The notes under the pieces: generated by a model
Told to the model about the DNA's origin: nothing
Database searches by the model: none
Seen by the model: only the letters and a program-made list of their open reading frames with translations
Translations under genes and position numbers: made by a program
Shown: positions 36,302 to 48,284 of the stretch, piece by piece
How the letters are laid out: each line of letters starts with the position of its first letter
Position numbering within the stretch: position 1 is the first letter of the stretch
Source: Brienomyrus brachyistius
Lineage: Eukaryota; Chordata; Actinopteri; Osteoglossiformes; Mormyridae
Length of the DNA stretch: 64,000 bases
NCBI RefSeq assembly: GCF_023856365.1
Contig: NC_064540.1
Coordinates: forward strand, 11,843,691 to 11,907,690
Direction: 5' to 3'

Positions 36302-38450
36302 TACCATCCATTCATCCATCTTCCAAACTCTTATCTTGGGCAGAGTCATGGGGGGCATGGAGCCTGCCCCAAGCAACACAGCAAACAAGGTAGGGGCACA
36401 CCCTAGATGGGACGCCAGTCCGTCATAGGGCGCAGGGCTGGAGCACACCCTAGATGGGACGCCAGTCCGTCATAGGGCACAGGGCTGGAGCACACCCTAG
36501 ATGGGACGCAGTCTGTCATAGGGCGCAGGGCTGGAGCACACCCTAGATGGGACGCAGTCCGTCATAGGGCGCAGGGCTGGAGCACACCCTAGATGGGACG
36601 CAGTCCGTCATAGGGCGCAGGGCTGGAGCACACCCTAGATGGGACGCAGTCCGTCATAGGGCGCAGGGCTGGAGCACACCCTAGATGGGACGCAGTCCGT
36701 CATAGGGCGCAGGGCTGGAGCACACCCTAGATGGGACGCAGTCCGTCATAGGGCGCAGGGCTGGAGCACACCCTAGATGGGACGCAGTCCGTCATAGGGC
36801 GCAGGGCTGGAGCACACCCTAGATGGGACGCAGTCCGTCATAGGGCGCAGGGCTGGAGCACACCCTAGATGGGACGCAGTCCGTCATAGGGCGCAGGGCT
36901 GGAGCACACCCTAGATGGGTCGCCAGTCCGTCATAGGGCGCAGGGCTGGAGCACACCCTAGATGGGACGTAGTCCGTCATAGGGCGCAGGGCTGGAGCAC
37001 ACCCTAGATGGGACGCAGTCCGTCATAGGGCGCAGGGCTGGAGCACACCCTAGATGGGACGCAGTCCGTCATAGGGCGCAGGGCTGGAGCACAGCCTAGA
37101 TGGGACGCAGTCTGTCATAGGGCGCAGGGCTGGAGCACACCCTAGATGGGTCGCCAGTCCGTCATAGGGCGCAGGGCTGGAGCACACCCTAGATGGGACG
37201 CCAGTCCGTCATAGGGCGCAGGGCTGGAGCACACCCTAGATGGGACGCCAGTCCGTCATAGGGCGCAGGGCTGGAGCACACCCTAGATGGGACGCAGTCC
37301 GTCATAGGGCGCAGGGCTGGAGCACACCCTAGATGGGACGCCAGTCCGTCATAGGGCGCAGGGCTGGAGCACACCCTAGATGGGACGCAGTCCGTCATAG
37401 GGCGCAGGGCTGGAGCACACCCTAGATGGGACGCCAGTCCGTCATAGGGCGCAGGGCTGGAGCACACCCTAGATGGGACGCAGTCCGTCATAGGGCGCAG
37501 GGCTGGAGCACACCCTAGATGGGACGCCAGTCCGTCATAGGGCACAGGGCTGGAGCACACCCTAGATGGGACGCAGTCCGTCATAGGGCGCAGGGCTGGA
37601 GCACACCCTAGATGGGACGCCAGTCCGTCATAGGGCGCAGGGCTGGAGCACACCCTAGATGGGACGCAGTCCGTCATAGGGCGCAGGGCTGGAGCACACC
37701 CTAGATGGGACGCCAGTCCGTCATAGGGCACAGGGCTGGAGCACACCCTAGATGGGACGCCAGTCCGTCATAGGGCACAGGGCTGGAGCACACCCTAGAT
37801 GGGACGCAGTCCGTCATAGGGCGCAGGGCTGGAGCACACCCTAGATGGGACGCCAGTCCGTCATAGGGCGCAGGGCTGGAGCACACCCTAGATGGGACGC
37901 AGTCCGTCATAGGGCGCAGGGCTGGAGCACACCCTAGATGGGACGCCAGTCCGTCATAGGGCGCAGGGCTGGAGCACACCCTAGATGGGACGCAGTCCGT
38001 CATAGGGCGCAGGGCTGGAGCACACCCTAGATGGGACGCCAGTCCGTCATAGGGCACAGGGCTGGAGCACACCCTAGATGGGACGCCAGTCCATCATAGG
38101 GCACAGGGCTGGAGCACACCCTAGATGGGACGCAGTCCGTCATAGGGCGCAGGGCTGGAGCACACCCTAGATGGGACGCAGTCCGTCATAGGGCGCAGGG
38201 CTGGAGCACACCCTAGATGGGACGCAGTCCGTCATAGGGCACAGGGCTGGAGCACACCCTAGATGGGACGCAGTCTGTCATAGGGCGCACATACAGACAG
38301 CAGGAAATGTAGAGGCACTAATTAGCCTACCTGCATGTTTTTGGACCTCAGGAGGCAACTCACAAAACACAGAGAGAAGACTCATCACACCCACAGCAGA
38401 GGTTTCAAACCCCCAAAGCAGTCGGTCACACGCACCACACCACCCTACAC
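36302..38450 (-). mobile_element. Family A copy split by a very large internal minisatellite
   Basis: The left flank catccattcatccatcttcc, then gagcctgccccaagcaacac, is the reversed 3' end of family A. The right flank aattagcctacctgcatgtt, then ggtttcaaacccccaaagca, is the reversed 5' portion. The interior 36384-38290 is tandem repeats. Confidence 0.85.
36384..38290 (+). repeat. 46/47-bp minisatellite, 41 units, with higher-order dimers
   Basis: The unit is gggcgcagggctggagcaca followed by ccctagatgggacgc(c)agtc and cgtcata. It is 47 bp when the CC is present and 46 bp when one C is lost. By my count there are 41 units: the first part is mostly uninterrupted 46-bp units (3-11), while units 19-36 alternate 47/46 almost strictly. 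Minor variants are ggcac for ggcgc, gggtcgcc, gacgtag and agcctag. The 93-bp dimer is divisible by three, so long minus-strand frames of 185 and 123 codons appear with a 31-residue period. Confidence 0.95.
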
Positions 38451-38994
38451 TTTTCCATTTGCCTTGAAGGGCAGTAGTTTCTCTGACAAGGACTAGAATT
38501 AGTGTTTATATCCGTGGCCAGTTCTGCTAAAATAAGTTTCTTCTCCTTGTTCATAAAAGGATAGACACAAACTTCCATAAGTTACAGAGGATCTGCCAGG
38601 GAAATGGGAACTACTGGAAACCCAAAGTGCTGTTCCATTATGAAATGGACCTACCTAATTCTGAACTGACCATTCCAACCATCACTTTCTCTGAAATAAG
38701 CAGCCTGTGTCCACAGAATTTTGCTGATAATCAAATTATTATTCTTTATTCAGTGCAGTCCTAATTTACCATAATGTAAATGAACAAAATATAAATTCTA
38801 CTCAGTAGAACCTTGAAGTATATAGGATTCTCCCTGCTCTCTTCTTGTGATGTATTTTTATCTGTACGTGATTGCCCACATTAGCGATTATTATATGCAG
38901 TATATATTATATTTACTCAAAAAATTTTTTTACATGTGAATACATGAAAATGAACAGTAACAATAGTTTCTTAACCAAAAAGTTGATGTCCTGT

Positions 38995-39265
38995 TAATTG
39001 TTCCCAAACCTCTCCTCAGGCACTAAATCTATTCGCTACATTTCACCACCGGCTAACTTAACTAAATAACTGAATTAGTTAAATAAGATGATGAGTTATT
39101 GATTAGTTAAACATGGTATGCTAGCGGTTGCAAATATACAGGTATATTGGATGGTTGCTCGAAAGACTTTGGAAGAGGGTTTGAAATGGCTAAGCTAACA
39201 CAATTACACAGACATACATTTTTGCACCAACATGAAGATAATTTAAAGGTAAGTTTCATTAAAGA
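38995..39265. mobile_element. Fragment of the 47.6-kb mariner-type family
   Basis: Internal segments shared in order with the 47628-48105 element include caaacctctcctcaggc, ctacatttcaccac, gagggtttgaaatggc, acagacatac and caacatgaagat. Both termini are missing. Confidence 0.55.
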
Positions 39266-39924
39266 CGGTGCTCTATACTTATATGTTCTTTGCATAGAAA
39301 GTCACATTGTACATGAGACATTTTCCTCAATCACTGTCTCATGAAAGACTTCCAGGAACGTCTTGTAGCAGGTCTGTCAACGCTGACGCAGACAGTTTAA
39401 TGACGCGCTTCAGCTGGAGTCCCAAGGGAACAGAATTATACGGAGAAACATTACAGATGATGGATCTTTTGTGGTGGCTGCCCTTTGCTAATCAGTGAAG
39501 ATGACAAAATATGAAAACGATTTCAGATCTCACAGTTCCTTTAGCAAGAATTATAATAAATGATACCTTATTATGCTCTTCCGGCTAAAGTGTTTGAGTA
39601 CATTTGAAATGGCATGAAATTGCAAGTTTTTAAATCTCGCCAGAAATAAATGCTCACCTGTGTACTCGTAAAGATACAACTGTGTACAGCCGTGTGTCTA
39701 GTGACATCTACTGGTGACAATCTGTAATTACCAAAAACGGGGTTTGTCGGTTCTGTAGCGGCTCCTGCTCCGTGCAGAAGTGCGAGTGTTTCCACATAAG
39801 GAAAGAGAAGCGGGAAAGAGAAGCGGGAAGCGGGACATGAATTCTGAACTGCTTGACTGGCCAACAGTGAACATGACAGATGAGTCACCTTTTTGTTCAG
39901 ATTTTACTTTCAAGGTGTAACACT

Positions 39925-40115
39925 GGTGTCTATCTGTGGGTGGCAGTACCTCAGCAGGTTGTGGCCAGAAGGTCATAGGTTCAAATCCTTGTGTCTGGTT
40001 GAGTAATCATCTCAGCACTGGGGCTTTGAGCAAAGCCCTTAACTGTAACCTCATCAAGCTCTCCACATGTGTATGTCACCTTGGGCAAAAGCATCCACGA
40101 AATAAATGTAACATA
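39925..40115 (+). mobile_element. Family B SINE
   Basis: The head gtggcagtacctcagcaggt has the B box aggttcaaatcc. The core is tttgagcaaagcccttaact and the end is ccttgggcaaaagcatccac followed by aataaatgtaa. Confidence 0.75.
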
Positions 40116-40386
40116 TCTGCCCAGAAAACATAGTATTAAACTGAAAATGCTGATGTAGTTTTGATTATCGTTTTAAAATGTATTCTACAAACCGGGAATA
40201 TCAGCAATTTTGGGGACCCTATTTAGGGACCAATTTTTGGTCAAGGCATGTTGTGATCCTCCTCAATTAATGCTGTACAGATATGGAGACCAGGAAAGGC
40301 TGAAGTGGAGAGCAAATATGAAGGGAATAAGGAAGAGAATAACAGGATGATGGAGGTATGAGAGCTAGATTGGGGGGATTGGTGAT

Positions 40387-40450
<64 letters not shown>

Positions 40451-40451
40451 C

Positions 40452-40528
<77 letters not shown>
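40387..40528 (+). repeat. (TAGA)n microsatellite, about 35 copies
   Basis: 142 bp of TAGA with a single interruption (gacagata) near 40450. Confidence 0.97.
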
Positions 40529-40529
40529 T

Positions 40530-41700
40530 GGATGTTCTACCATTCCTGCCTCGTCTGCTGCCAGCCGACCCGTAAACTTTCCATCTTCACTGACCTACAA
40601 AAGGATTAACCCCGCGGATCCTGCTCCATACTGTCAATAGTCCTGTTTGTGAGCATCCCTGACCCCCCGCGGGGCCGCAGATCTACATGCATAAACAGAG
40701 AGTGTCTCTTTTCTTGGCCTGACATCATGCCCCCTTTATCCCCCAACCCCCCCCAGTGCATTCACAGCTTGACGTGACCTTGGCAGGGGCCCAGCGCCGC
40801 CTGGGCAGGACAGTCCCATTAGCAAACAGATGCACCAAAGCCCTGCCATCACCACTGGTGTTTGAGGAAAGGCTGGTAGCACAATAAGGTGAGGAAGCAG
40901 ACAGGGGGCACAGTAAAGATCAGGCTGGGAGAGGAATGCCATCATGCATGGGGCTCCTGCTTATTAACTGGAGAACGTTTGGTCTTTCACGGTGGGATGA
41001 CAACTTCTCAAATATAGCATAAGTTCAGGCAGCCATTTTTTTTTTCAAATACTGTTTATTAAACTGTAAGACCAGCAAAAAACAGTCCACAGCCATGGTG
41101 ATGCTGCGCTCGTGAATTTAGATAGAGCTTCAAATGGGGGAAAAAAGTATTGCACACAAAATGATCTCTCCCTGCTGAGCAGCAGCCTATCAGACAAGGG
41201 GAGGAGAGCAACAAGACTGATAGACAGTAAGCACTGCAGCGATGTGCAGCAGATAATTGAAAATAAAAGGAGAGACAGCGGATCAGGAGTAATCCCGCCT
41301 TTGGCTGAGCTGGCTGCGGCTGTGGAAGTGTCAGGGTGCTTAGGAGCCACAGCTGGGGGCCAGTCATTAACACGGAGAAGCCTCGTGCCCGAGATCAGTG
41401 CGGACTTCCAGCTCGGGATGCGGCAGATGGGTCACACCCCCCCTCTGCACAGGGGACGGCGCTTGGCTCAGTCGGGAGGGCCTGCCCGGCTGTCACGGGG
41501 TGGGGGGATCAACATCACACAATGGGAGCCGTGACACATTTGTCCAGCATGATGGAGCTGAAGCTGGATCAGGGGTGGGTGAGAGGATGGTGGGGGGTGA
41601 GCTGGGCTCTGCAGGGAGTCAAACTGAGCCCCTCCAAGGCCGGGCATGTTACCCTAATGTTTGTATCATTATGTCAGATTAACAACTGCCAATAAAATCA
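40530..41700. other. Intergenic, GC-richer block
   Basis: Repeat-poor and of higher GC than its surroundings, with several overlapping open frames of about 100-140 codons (41059-41695) on both strands. None shows a domain, codon bias or splice partners. Confidence 0.35.
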
Positions 41701-41705
41701 CTACA

Positions 41706-41840
41706 ATACATCCATCCATCCATCTATCCATCCATCCAGGGTCGGGATTACAGAGGGGCCTGAAGCCTATTCCAGGATCCCACTAATACAAGGCTAGGAT
41801 ACACCCTGTATAGGATCCCAGTCCATCACAAGGATATTAT
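41706..41840 (-). mobile_element. Family A 3' fragment
   Basis: Starts with CCAT repeats (reversed tail), then gcctgaagcctattccagga and gtataggatcccagtccatc, running into an ATT tract. Confidence 0.7.
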
Positions 41841-42004
41841 TATTTTTATTATTATTATTATTATCATCTTCTAACTGTTTATGCTGATTATATTTGGATG
41901 TGTTACTCAAAGCTATGATAATAGATATATGTAAATTAGCATAAAACAACCTGGACATTTCTTATGAAAAAAATGGAATGTAAGATATTTTTCTATACTC
42001 CATG

Positions 42005-42790
42005 AGAATTGCTGGTGGCACATTGGTTAGCACTGTTGGCTGTGTGTGGAGTTTGCATGTTCTCCCCATGTCATCGTGGGGTTTTCTCCGGGTACTCCGG
42101 TTTCCCCCCACAGTCCAAAGACATGCTGAAGCTAATTGGACTTACCAAATTGCCTATAGGTGAGCGTGTGTGTGAATGGTGTGTGTGTGAATGGTGTGTG
42201 AGTGTGTGAATGGTGTGTGAGTGTGTGAATGGTATGTGAGTGTGTGTGTGTGAATGGTGTGTGTGTGTGTGTGAATGGTGTGTGAGTGTGTGTGTGAATG
42301 TTGTGTGAGTGTGTGTGTGAATGGTGTGTGAGTGTGCGTGTGAATGTTGTGTGAGTGTGTGAATGGTGTGTGTGTGAATGGTGTATGAGTGTGTGAATGG
42401 TGAGTGTGTGTGTGAATGTTGTGTGAGTGTGTGTGTGAATGTTGTGTGAGTGTGTGTGTGAATGGTGTGTGAGTGTGTGAATGGTGTGTGTGTGAATGGT
42501 GTATGAGTGTGTGAATGGCGTTTGAGTGTGTGTGTGAATGGTGTGTGAGTGTGTGTGTGTGAATGTTGTGTGAGTGTGTGTGTGAATGGTGTGTGAGTGT
42601 GTGAATGGTGTGTGTGTGAATGGCGTGTGAGTGTGTGTGTGAATGGTGTGTGAGTGTGTGTGTGAATGGTGTGTGAGTGTGCCCTGCGATCGACTAGCCC
42701 CCCATCCTGGGTTATTCCCTGTTTAGTGCCCATAGACTCTGAATCCTCCATGACCCTGAACAGGACAAGCGGCTATAGAAAATAAATGGA
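42005..42790 (+). mobile_element. Family A copy split by an internal minisatellite
   Basis: It begins ggtggcacattggttagcac and gtttgcatgttctcccc, and ends with tcgactagccccccatcctg and gacaagcggctatagaaaat. Between them the normally short gtgtgaatg stretch has expanded to about 510 bp (42165-42680). Confidence 0.85.
42165..42680 (+). repeat. GTGTGAATG-type minisatellite
   Basis: About 30 irregular units built from gtgtgtgaatg and gtgtgtgagt blocks, with variants gaatgttg, gaatggcg and ggtatgag. Unit length varies because the GT runs differ. The 226-codon open minus-strand frame across it (His-Thr-Ser rich) is a by-product. Confidence 0.95.
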
Positions 42791-43308
42791 TTGGTGTCCT
42801 TTTAAAATATACTATATACTCTATAAGTTTATGTTTGATTTATTTTCTATTCTCTGTCCATCCCTGATGTATTATTATTATTATTGTTATTGTTATTGTC
42901 ATTAGAAAAGGAAAATTCTTAACTGGTTAAACATCAGTTTCCTTGGATAGAAGTAATTTCTGAATAATGTAGCGCAGAATTAGTTAAATGTAGCGACATG
43001 TAAATCCTGCTGTGAGGAAGAGCAGCTGTTTGACTGCTGAAACCTTTAATGCTATGTCTGCTTGGATTTCGGACATTTAAACCTATTCACTGGCAAACTC
43101 ATTTACGGTATTTACGGTATGTGCATGTATATGTATGTATGTATGCATGTTTATAGGTAATATAGTAAAACACAGTTGTAGGTTATCCATTGAACTTTTG
43201 TACTGCATGCTTCTATACCATGTGGGCTTTTCCTAATTTTAAGCCCAATCATCTATTTTTTAGGGAATTTTGGTGAATTGCATATAACCTCCTGAGACAG
43301 CCAGCCTT

Positions 43309-43471
43309 CACACCTTCTTATCACACCTGCTTATCGGGGTAACTTGTCGGATTTAAGGTACCACAGTTTAAACTGACTTCATATTCGTTCACTTACATTT
43401 TGTCCAGACTACCTTAAATCTGACAAGTTACCCCACTAAGCCAGTAACCCCGCTTGTAGTACAGGCCCCAG
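43309..43471. mobile_element. Palindromic MITE, second copy
   Basis: The left arm ggggtaacttgtcggattta pairs with the right arm taaatctgacaagttacccc. It shares the attt-aaggta and acttgtc motifs with the MITE at 19519-19690. Confidence 0.7.
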
Positions 43472-43479
43472 GGCATGCG

Positions 43480-43720
43480 TGAGGTTAGAGTACAGCCTGG
43501 ATGGGATCCCAGGCCACATACACACATGTACATAATCACTTGTCCTGTTCAGGGTCACAGGGGGTCCCAGAGAGGCTATGAACGCAAGACAGGGCACAAC
43601 CCAGGATGGGGCACTAACTCATTGCAGGACACACTCACACCATTCACACCTATGGGCAGCTGGGTAACTCCAGTGAACCTCAGCATGTCTATAGACTGCG
43701 GAGGGAAACCAGAGTTAAAA
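43480..43720 (-). mobile_element. Family A fragment
   Basis: Reversed blocks: cttgtcctgttcagggtcac, cacaacccaggatggggcac, ctatgggcagctgggtaact and gactgcggagggaaacc. The head is missing. Confidence 0.7.
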
Positions 43721-43805
43721 TCGATACAATGTTATAAAATTTTTCCCAGTAGATGGTGCTCACACAACACTTTTCCAGTCCACTATAAAAAAAAAAACTG
43801 CTACA

Positions 43806-44135
43806 TAATCCATCCATTTTCCAAACCGCTTATCCTATTGGGTTGCGGGGGGTCCGGAGCCTATCCCGGAAGCAATGGGCACTAAGAAGGGAACAACCCA
43901 GGATGGGGGGCCAGCCCATCGCAGGGCACACTCACACACCATTCACTCACACATGCACAACTACGGGCAATTTAGCAACTCCAATTAGCCTCAGTATGTC
44001 TTTGGCCTGTGGGGGGAAACCGGAGTACCCGGAGGAAACCCCATGACGACATGGGGAGAACATGCAAACTCCGCACACATGTGACCCAGGAGGAGACTCG
44101 AACCCGGGTCCCAGAGGTGTGAGGCCTGCTACATA
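43806..44135 (-). mobile_element. Family A SINE-like repeat, near full length
   Basis: Read on the minus strand it has the same order of blocks as the copy at 57006: head with gggttcgagtctcc, the gtttgcatgttctcccc block, the ggtactccggtttcccc block, the short gtgaatggtgtgtgagtgtg stretch, the ccctgcgatgggctgg block and the GGAT-type 3' end. Confidence 0.85.
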
Positions 44136-44860
44136 ATGCAAGTTCAAAATACAGGCAGTAACTGCAACCAGATTAGGGTTAGTTGCCTTGATGAAATTCT
44201 ACAAATTTGGGAAAAGAGCGAAACAGCACTATTAAGAAGAGTCACACATCACGCTTTCCCAAACAATACCGAAACATACTTTGTATTAAGCTGCCACATT
44301 TCTAGGAAAACATTATCACAGTACTTACATGCAAAGACTACGTCCATAAGGGATCAAAAGGATGGGAATGAAGAGACTGGCATGGAAAACTCTTTTTTTT
44401 TTTAATTACATGTAACTCATGCATCTTACATGAATCATATAAAGTGTTCATATTATACTCAAAATAGTAGAACATAAAATGGTGGAATTAATCTCACAGA
44501 ATTTTCACACATAATATTACCGAAATAATATAAAACTTTAGTAAGAAACAAGCAATGAACAAGTATTTCCTACTCAAGCCATATGTTGTCATGTATGGCA
44601 AAATGTAAAGTTAATGTAAAAGTTTTTCATTTTTGCCTGTTGAGTGTGTTTTAAGGTATGAATGTGGCCATAATCATGCAAGAAAAAAGACTGACTTGTT
44701 GTGAACCATGCTGCGTTTTCATATGCGGAATGCAGACAATACTGGCAGATGGGAGAAAAACATTATAATAGAAAATACAATATAGGGAAATTAACCATTA
44801 TTCACAAGAGTAACGATGACACGCACCCCAAACCCAGTCACTGCCTCCCGACAACATTCA
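44136..44860. other. Intergenic, no recognised feature
   Basis: AT-rich, no repeat or exon recognised. Confidence 0.45.
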
Positions 44861-45030
44861 CATTACATTCATTTGGCACACACTCCATATCCACATCGAC
44901 AGACAACTGAGAGAGCAGGTCAGCCAGTCCCTGGAGCACATGGCGCTAAGGATTGTCCTCAATGGCCCAGTGGTGACCCTCTGATCACAGGCAGGACACC
45001 CTGACCCACTGGGCTGCACGCTGCCCGCGA
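44860..45030 (-). mobile_element. Family B SINE, reverse
   Basis: acattacattcatttggcac, gagagcaggtcagccagtcc, and the reversed head ccctgacccactgggctgca. Confidence 0.6.
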
Positions 45031-45094
45031 CACCCACGTAGAAAAAGCAACACCAGGTCTCCTACCGGACAAAGACGGACACACTTCCAGGTGA

Positions 45095-45562
45095 AGGTTA
45101 GGGTTCTCTTACTTGAGGCAAGGCAGAATCCTTCCTGGGTGGAGGATGAGGACCTTCTATGTGAGGCAAACACCTTCCTGGGTAGAGAATGACGGCCTCC
45201 TATCAGAGGCAGACATCTTCCCGGGTGGAGGATGAGGGCCTCCTATCAGAGGCAGACATCTTCCCGGGTGGAGGATGAGGGCCTCCTACCTGAGGCCGAC
45301 ACTTTTCCAGGTGGAAGAGGGCCTCTTAATTGAGGCAGATGCCTTTCCCAGGGTGGAGCATGAGTGCCTCCTACCTGAGATAGATGCCATCCTGGGTGGA
45401 GGATGAGTGCCTCATACCTGAGATAGATGCCTTTCCTGGGTGGAGGATGAGGGCTTTCTATGTGAGGCAAACACCTTCCTGGGTAGAGAATGACAGCCTC
45501 CTATCAGAGGCAGACACCTTCCTGGGTGGAGGATGAGTGCCTCATACCTACACTTTCCTGGG
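45095..45562 (+). repeat. About 43-bp minisatellite, about 11 units
   Basis: Divergent units centred on cttcctgggtggaggatgag followed by ggcctcctacctgaggcaga. There are sub-variants (gtagagaatgacggcctcc; catacctgagatagatgcc) of which some recur in the same order, suggesting block duplication. It is not related to family A. Confidence 0.9.
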
Positions 45563-46689
45563 TGGAGGGAAGAGCACAAACAGGGGCCCGGGAGGCAAAG
45601 GCACGAAAGACTGCTTCTACTTAGGATGTTTTAATGAAAGTATCTCATGCACATGGTCCAAAGGAACAGCATTAGGGTCCAGTGGGGAACTGGAACACAC
45701 CATCTGTGCATTTCAGCCCCTTACCAATACACAAACAGGCATACAAAACAGACGGTCTGCATTTTCTAAAATAAAAAACAAAAACATTATAGCTACTTTT
45801 AATGGGGCTGCGTTGCCTAAGAAGTCCATCCATTCATTCTTCAACCTCTTTTCCAGTACAGAGTCATGAGAATCCAGGGCTGAGAGCATCCCCATCAGAA
45901 GCAAAGGCATTTAATTAAGGCCAGATACTGAGCTGACCTCTCCCTGCCCCAAGACTCTACTCCCCTGTTTTATGGCATGTTTTTAGCTCTGGGAGGTCAC
46001 CAGAGCAGCTAGACGAAGCGCTAGTGGAATTTATTGGGAAAGTGTGTTTTTAAATCTAAAGCATACACAGCCTATTGTGATGCCATTTATAGCATGCAAG
46101 AACATTTAATATTCAAGAACACTAAGTATTATTTCATTTCACCAACACAACACTTGCTCCAAAATACATTAAATTTTTCCTTTTAAGATTACAGCTGTCA
46201 TGAACTGTTTGTCATAGTAAATCACAATCCAAAGTAAATCACAATTACAATAAGTAGTGTTATCGGCAACACTGTACTATATGTTATAGTCTTTAGGGGT
46301 CTGAAACTTATTCACATCGCGGAGCAATGCCATGTGGTGGTGATTCTTGTAGAAGAGAAAAAAAAACAATTATGAAGAGTGCTGTTGTGTGGTGCTGTTG
46401 GTCACCTGACACGGTTGGGAGAGCAGACAGAGGCAGCGGACAGACATACATGTGCTCACACAACCCTCATGTGCAGCGGATTACCAGCAACTAAGAAAAG
46501 GGGCTTTTTCCATGACACTGCCAACTTATCACTGTACCTCAGAAGCGATCTTATCCAGATCAACAGGCTACTCAACAGCAAGGTTCCGGAAAAATGACTT
46601 GGTTTGGAGATAAAATATCATGGCAGCTTCCTTGTGCAAAATGGTTGAAAGCTTTGAGAATTTGCCCTTCAGTTTTCCATAAATCTGTA

Positions 46690-46810
46690 TCCAAAGCAGG
46701 ATTATGGTGGCCCTGGAGCCTATCTCAGGAAGCAAGGGGCACAAAACCAGGTTCACCCTTGGACATGATACTAATCCGTCACAGGGTGCTCATTATGGGC
46801 GCTAATTCAG
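46690..46810 (-). mobile_element. Family A fragment
   Basis: Reversed 3' portion: ggagcctatctcaggaagca, aggggcacaaaaccagg and ctaatccgtcacagggtgct. Confidence 0.6.
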
Positions 46811-46891
46811 CAAAGTGAAAAGATGAACCCTTGCTTTCAGCAGGTACCAGGTTAATTACATTTGGTCCCCACAATGTAATACAAACGTAAT

Positions 46892-46894
<3 letters not shown>

Positions 46895-46929
<35 letters not shown>
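46895..46929 (+). repeat. (CA)n microsatellite
   Basis: About 17 CA units next to a fragment of the older repeat seen at 18500 (ggtccccacaatgtaat). Confidence 0.9.
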
Positions 46930-47627
46930 GACCTGATACATACCCCCTCCACATTCCCACTAGGATGAATTCTATTTGTCAGTCTGGCTTGTATCCAAAA
47001 AAATGTGGCCAATCAGATTTCAAGTGCAAAGGACATATTTATTACCTACCGCTTCCCTATACCCACATTTTCTGTTTACAACCTGCAGCAACTCTTACAG
47101 TTAAGTCCATGCTGCCTTCCTACAAATACTGCTGTTATTATACAGTTTGCAGCAAAGCATTAGCATTTTAGTAATTGAAAAGAAAAATTGTGACCCTTCA
47201 GAATGCAAGATCAAATCTGGTAAGCCATTTTTTTGTTTGGTGGGGGGCGTAACTTTTGTGCTTTTATTGTGAACTTCATCAGTTCCAAGTCAACTACTAA
47301 CATAAACATGAATCCTTTTTAATTTTTTTATATCTGTTGTGTTTTATATATTTTATGGTCGTTATATTAAGGTTTAAAATAAATGCTACAATTGTTCCCA
47401 TCAGCAAAATATGAAATATTGACAGTATTCCAAGAACAAATACATTTCTGTACACTAGTTAGTTCTTGCCAACAGCCAGCACACTTAAAGTAGATAAGTA
47501 ATCTTTCAGAACAAGGTACTATTGACTCGAAAGGGCTGTTAACGTAGATAAGGTGTACTTTAATTATGCCAGGAGAAAATTCATTATGTACCCTCTCATA
47601 GTTATTATTACAGGTGTCTTGCATACA

Positions 47628-48105
47628 CAGTACTGTGCAAAAGTCTTAGGCAGTCAAAAGAAATTTTTAAAGCTGGTTATCTGGATACAAAGTGTACACA
47701 ATTTAATATTACAACATATGAACATTATGAGTAACAAAATAAAAGACTTACAAGAATGTCCTCCGTTCTCCAAAAGTTTACTGGTAACTCGACGGACAGT
47801 CAGAAGTGCAACGCTTCAGTTCCAAACCCTCTCCTCAGGGGCACGCCAGCCATTCACTCTGCTTGTTACATTTCACACCCAGCTTCATTCATTCGTTCAG
47901 TTTTAAAGATCAGTGAAGTGTGGGTTAGGTGTACGAGGTCGGGTAATGGAGTCAAAAAATACACGGGTGATTTTAGGAGAGGTTTTGAAATGGTGAATAG
48001 GTGACATTCTTTGACAGACATACTGAAATATCGTAGTTTTACAGCAACATGAAGATCATTTGAACATAATTTTCTTAGACTGTCTAAAACCTTGGCACAG
48101 TACTG
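47628..48105. mobile_element. Non-autonomous Tc1/mariner-type element, 478 bp
   Basis: Left end cagtactgtgcaaaagtctt, with right end aaaccttggcacagtactg as its inverse. TA follows the right end; the left flank is decayed to CA. The interior has no coding capacity. A fragment of the same family is at 38995-39265. Confidence 0.75.
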
Positions 48106-48284
48106 TATTTCAACACGCAAGTACAAATAAACACATTTATTAACAATATTTACACGATCTGGACTATATAGCTGGACTGTGTATCTCATTGCCAAACATA
48201 TTTTCTGATCTGCATCTCCTATGAGTACCAGAGAAATGTTTTGCTTACTTTATATAGTCTTTCTGCTTCTAAAATCCACATTAC

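Larger units (their letters stand above)
45563..47627. other. Intergenic, mostly without features
   Basis: Apart from the family A fragment at 46690 and the CA tract at 46895, nothing was recognised. Confidence 0.4.

Noticed and set aside
37189..38072. Long minus-strand open frames of 185 and 123 codons with a 31-residue repeat
   Set aside because: They arise because the 46+47-bp dimer is divisible by three. They lie wholly in the minisatellite and have no start context, splice sites or known domain.
36384..38290. CRISPR-like regular repeats
   Set aside because: The repeats are head-to-tail without unique spacers and the genome is eukaryotic.
41059..41695. Frames of 94-140 codons on both strands
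   Set aside because: They come from a GC-richer stretch with few stops. The frames overlap on both strands, no domain is visible and splice partners are missing.
42071..42751. 226-codon minus-strand frame rich in His, Thr and Ser
   Set aside because: It is the antisense reading of the GTGTGAATG minisatellite within a SINE, not a histidine-rich protein.
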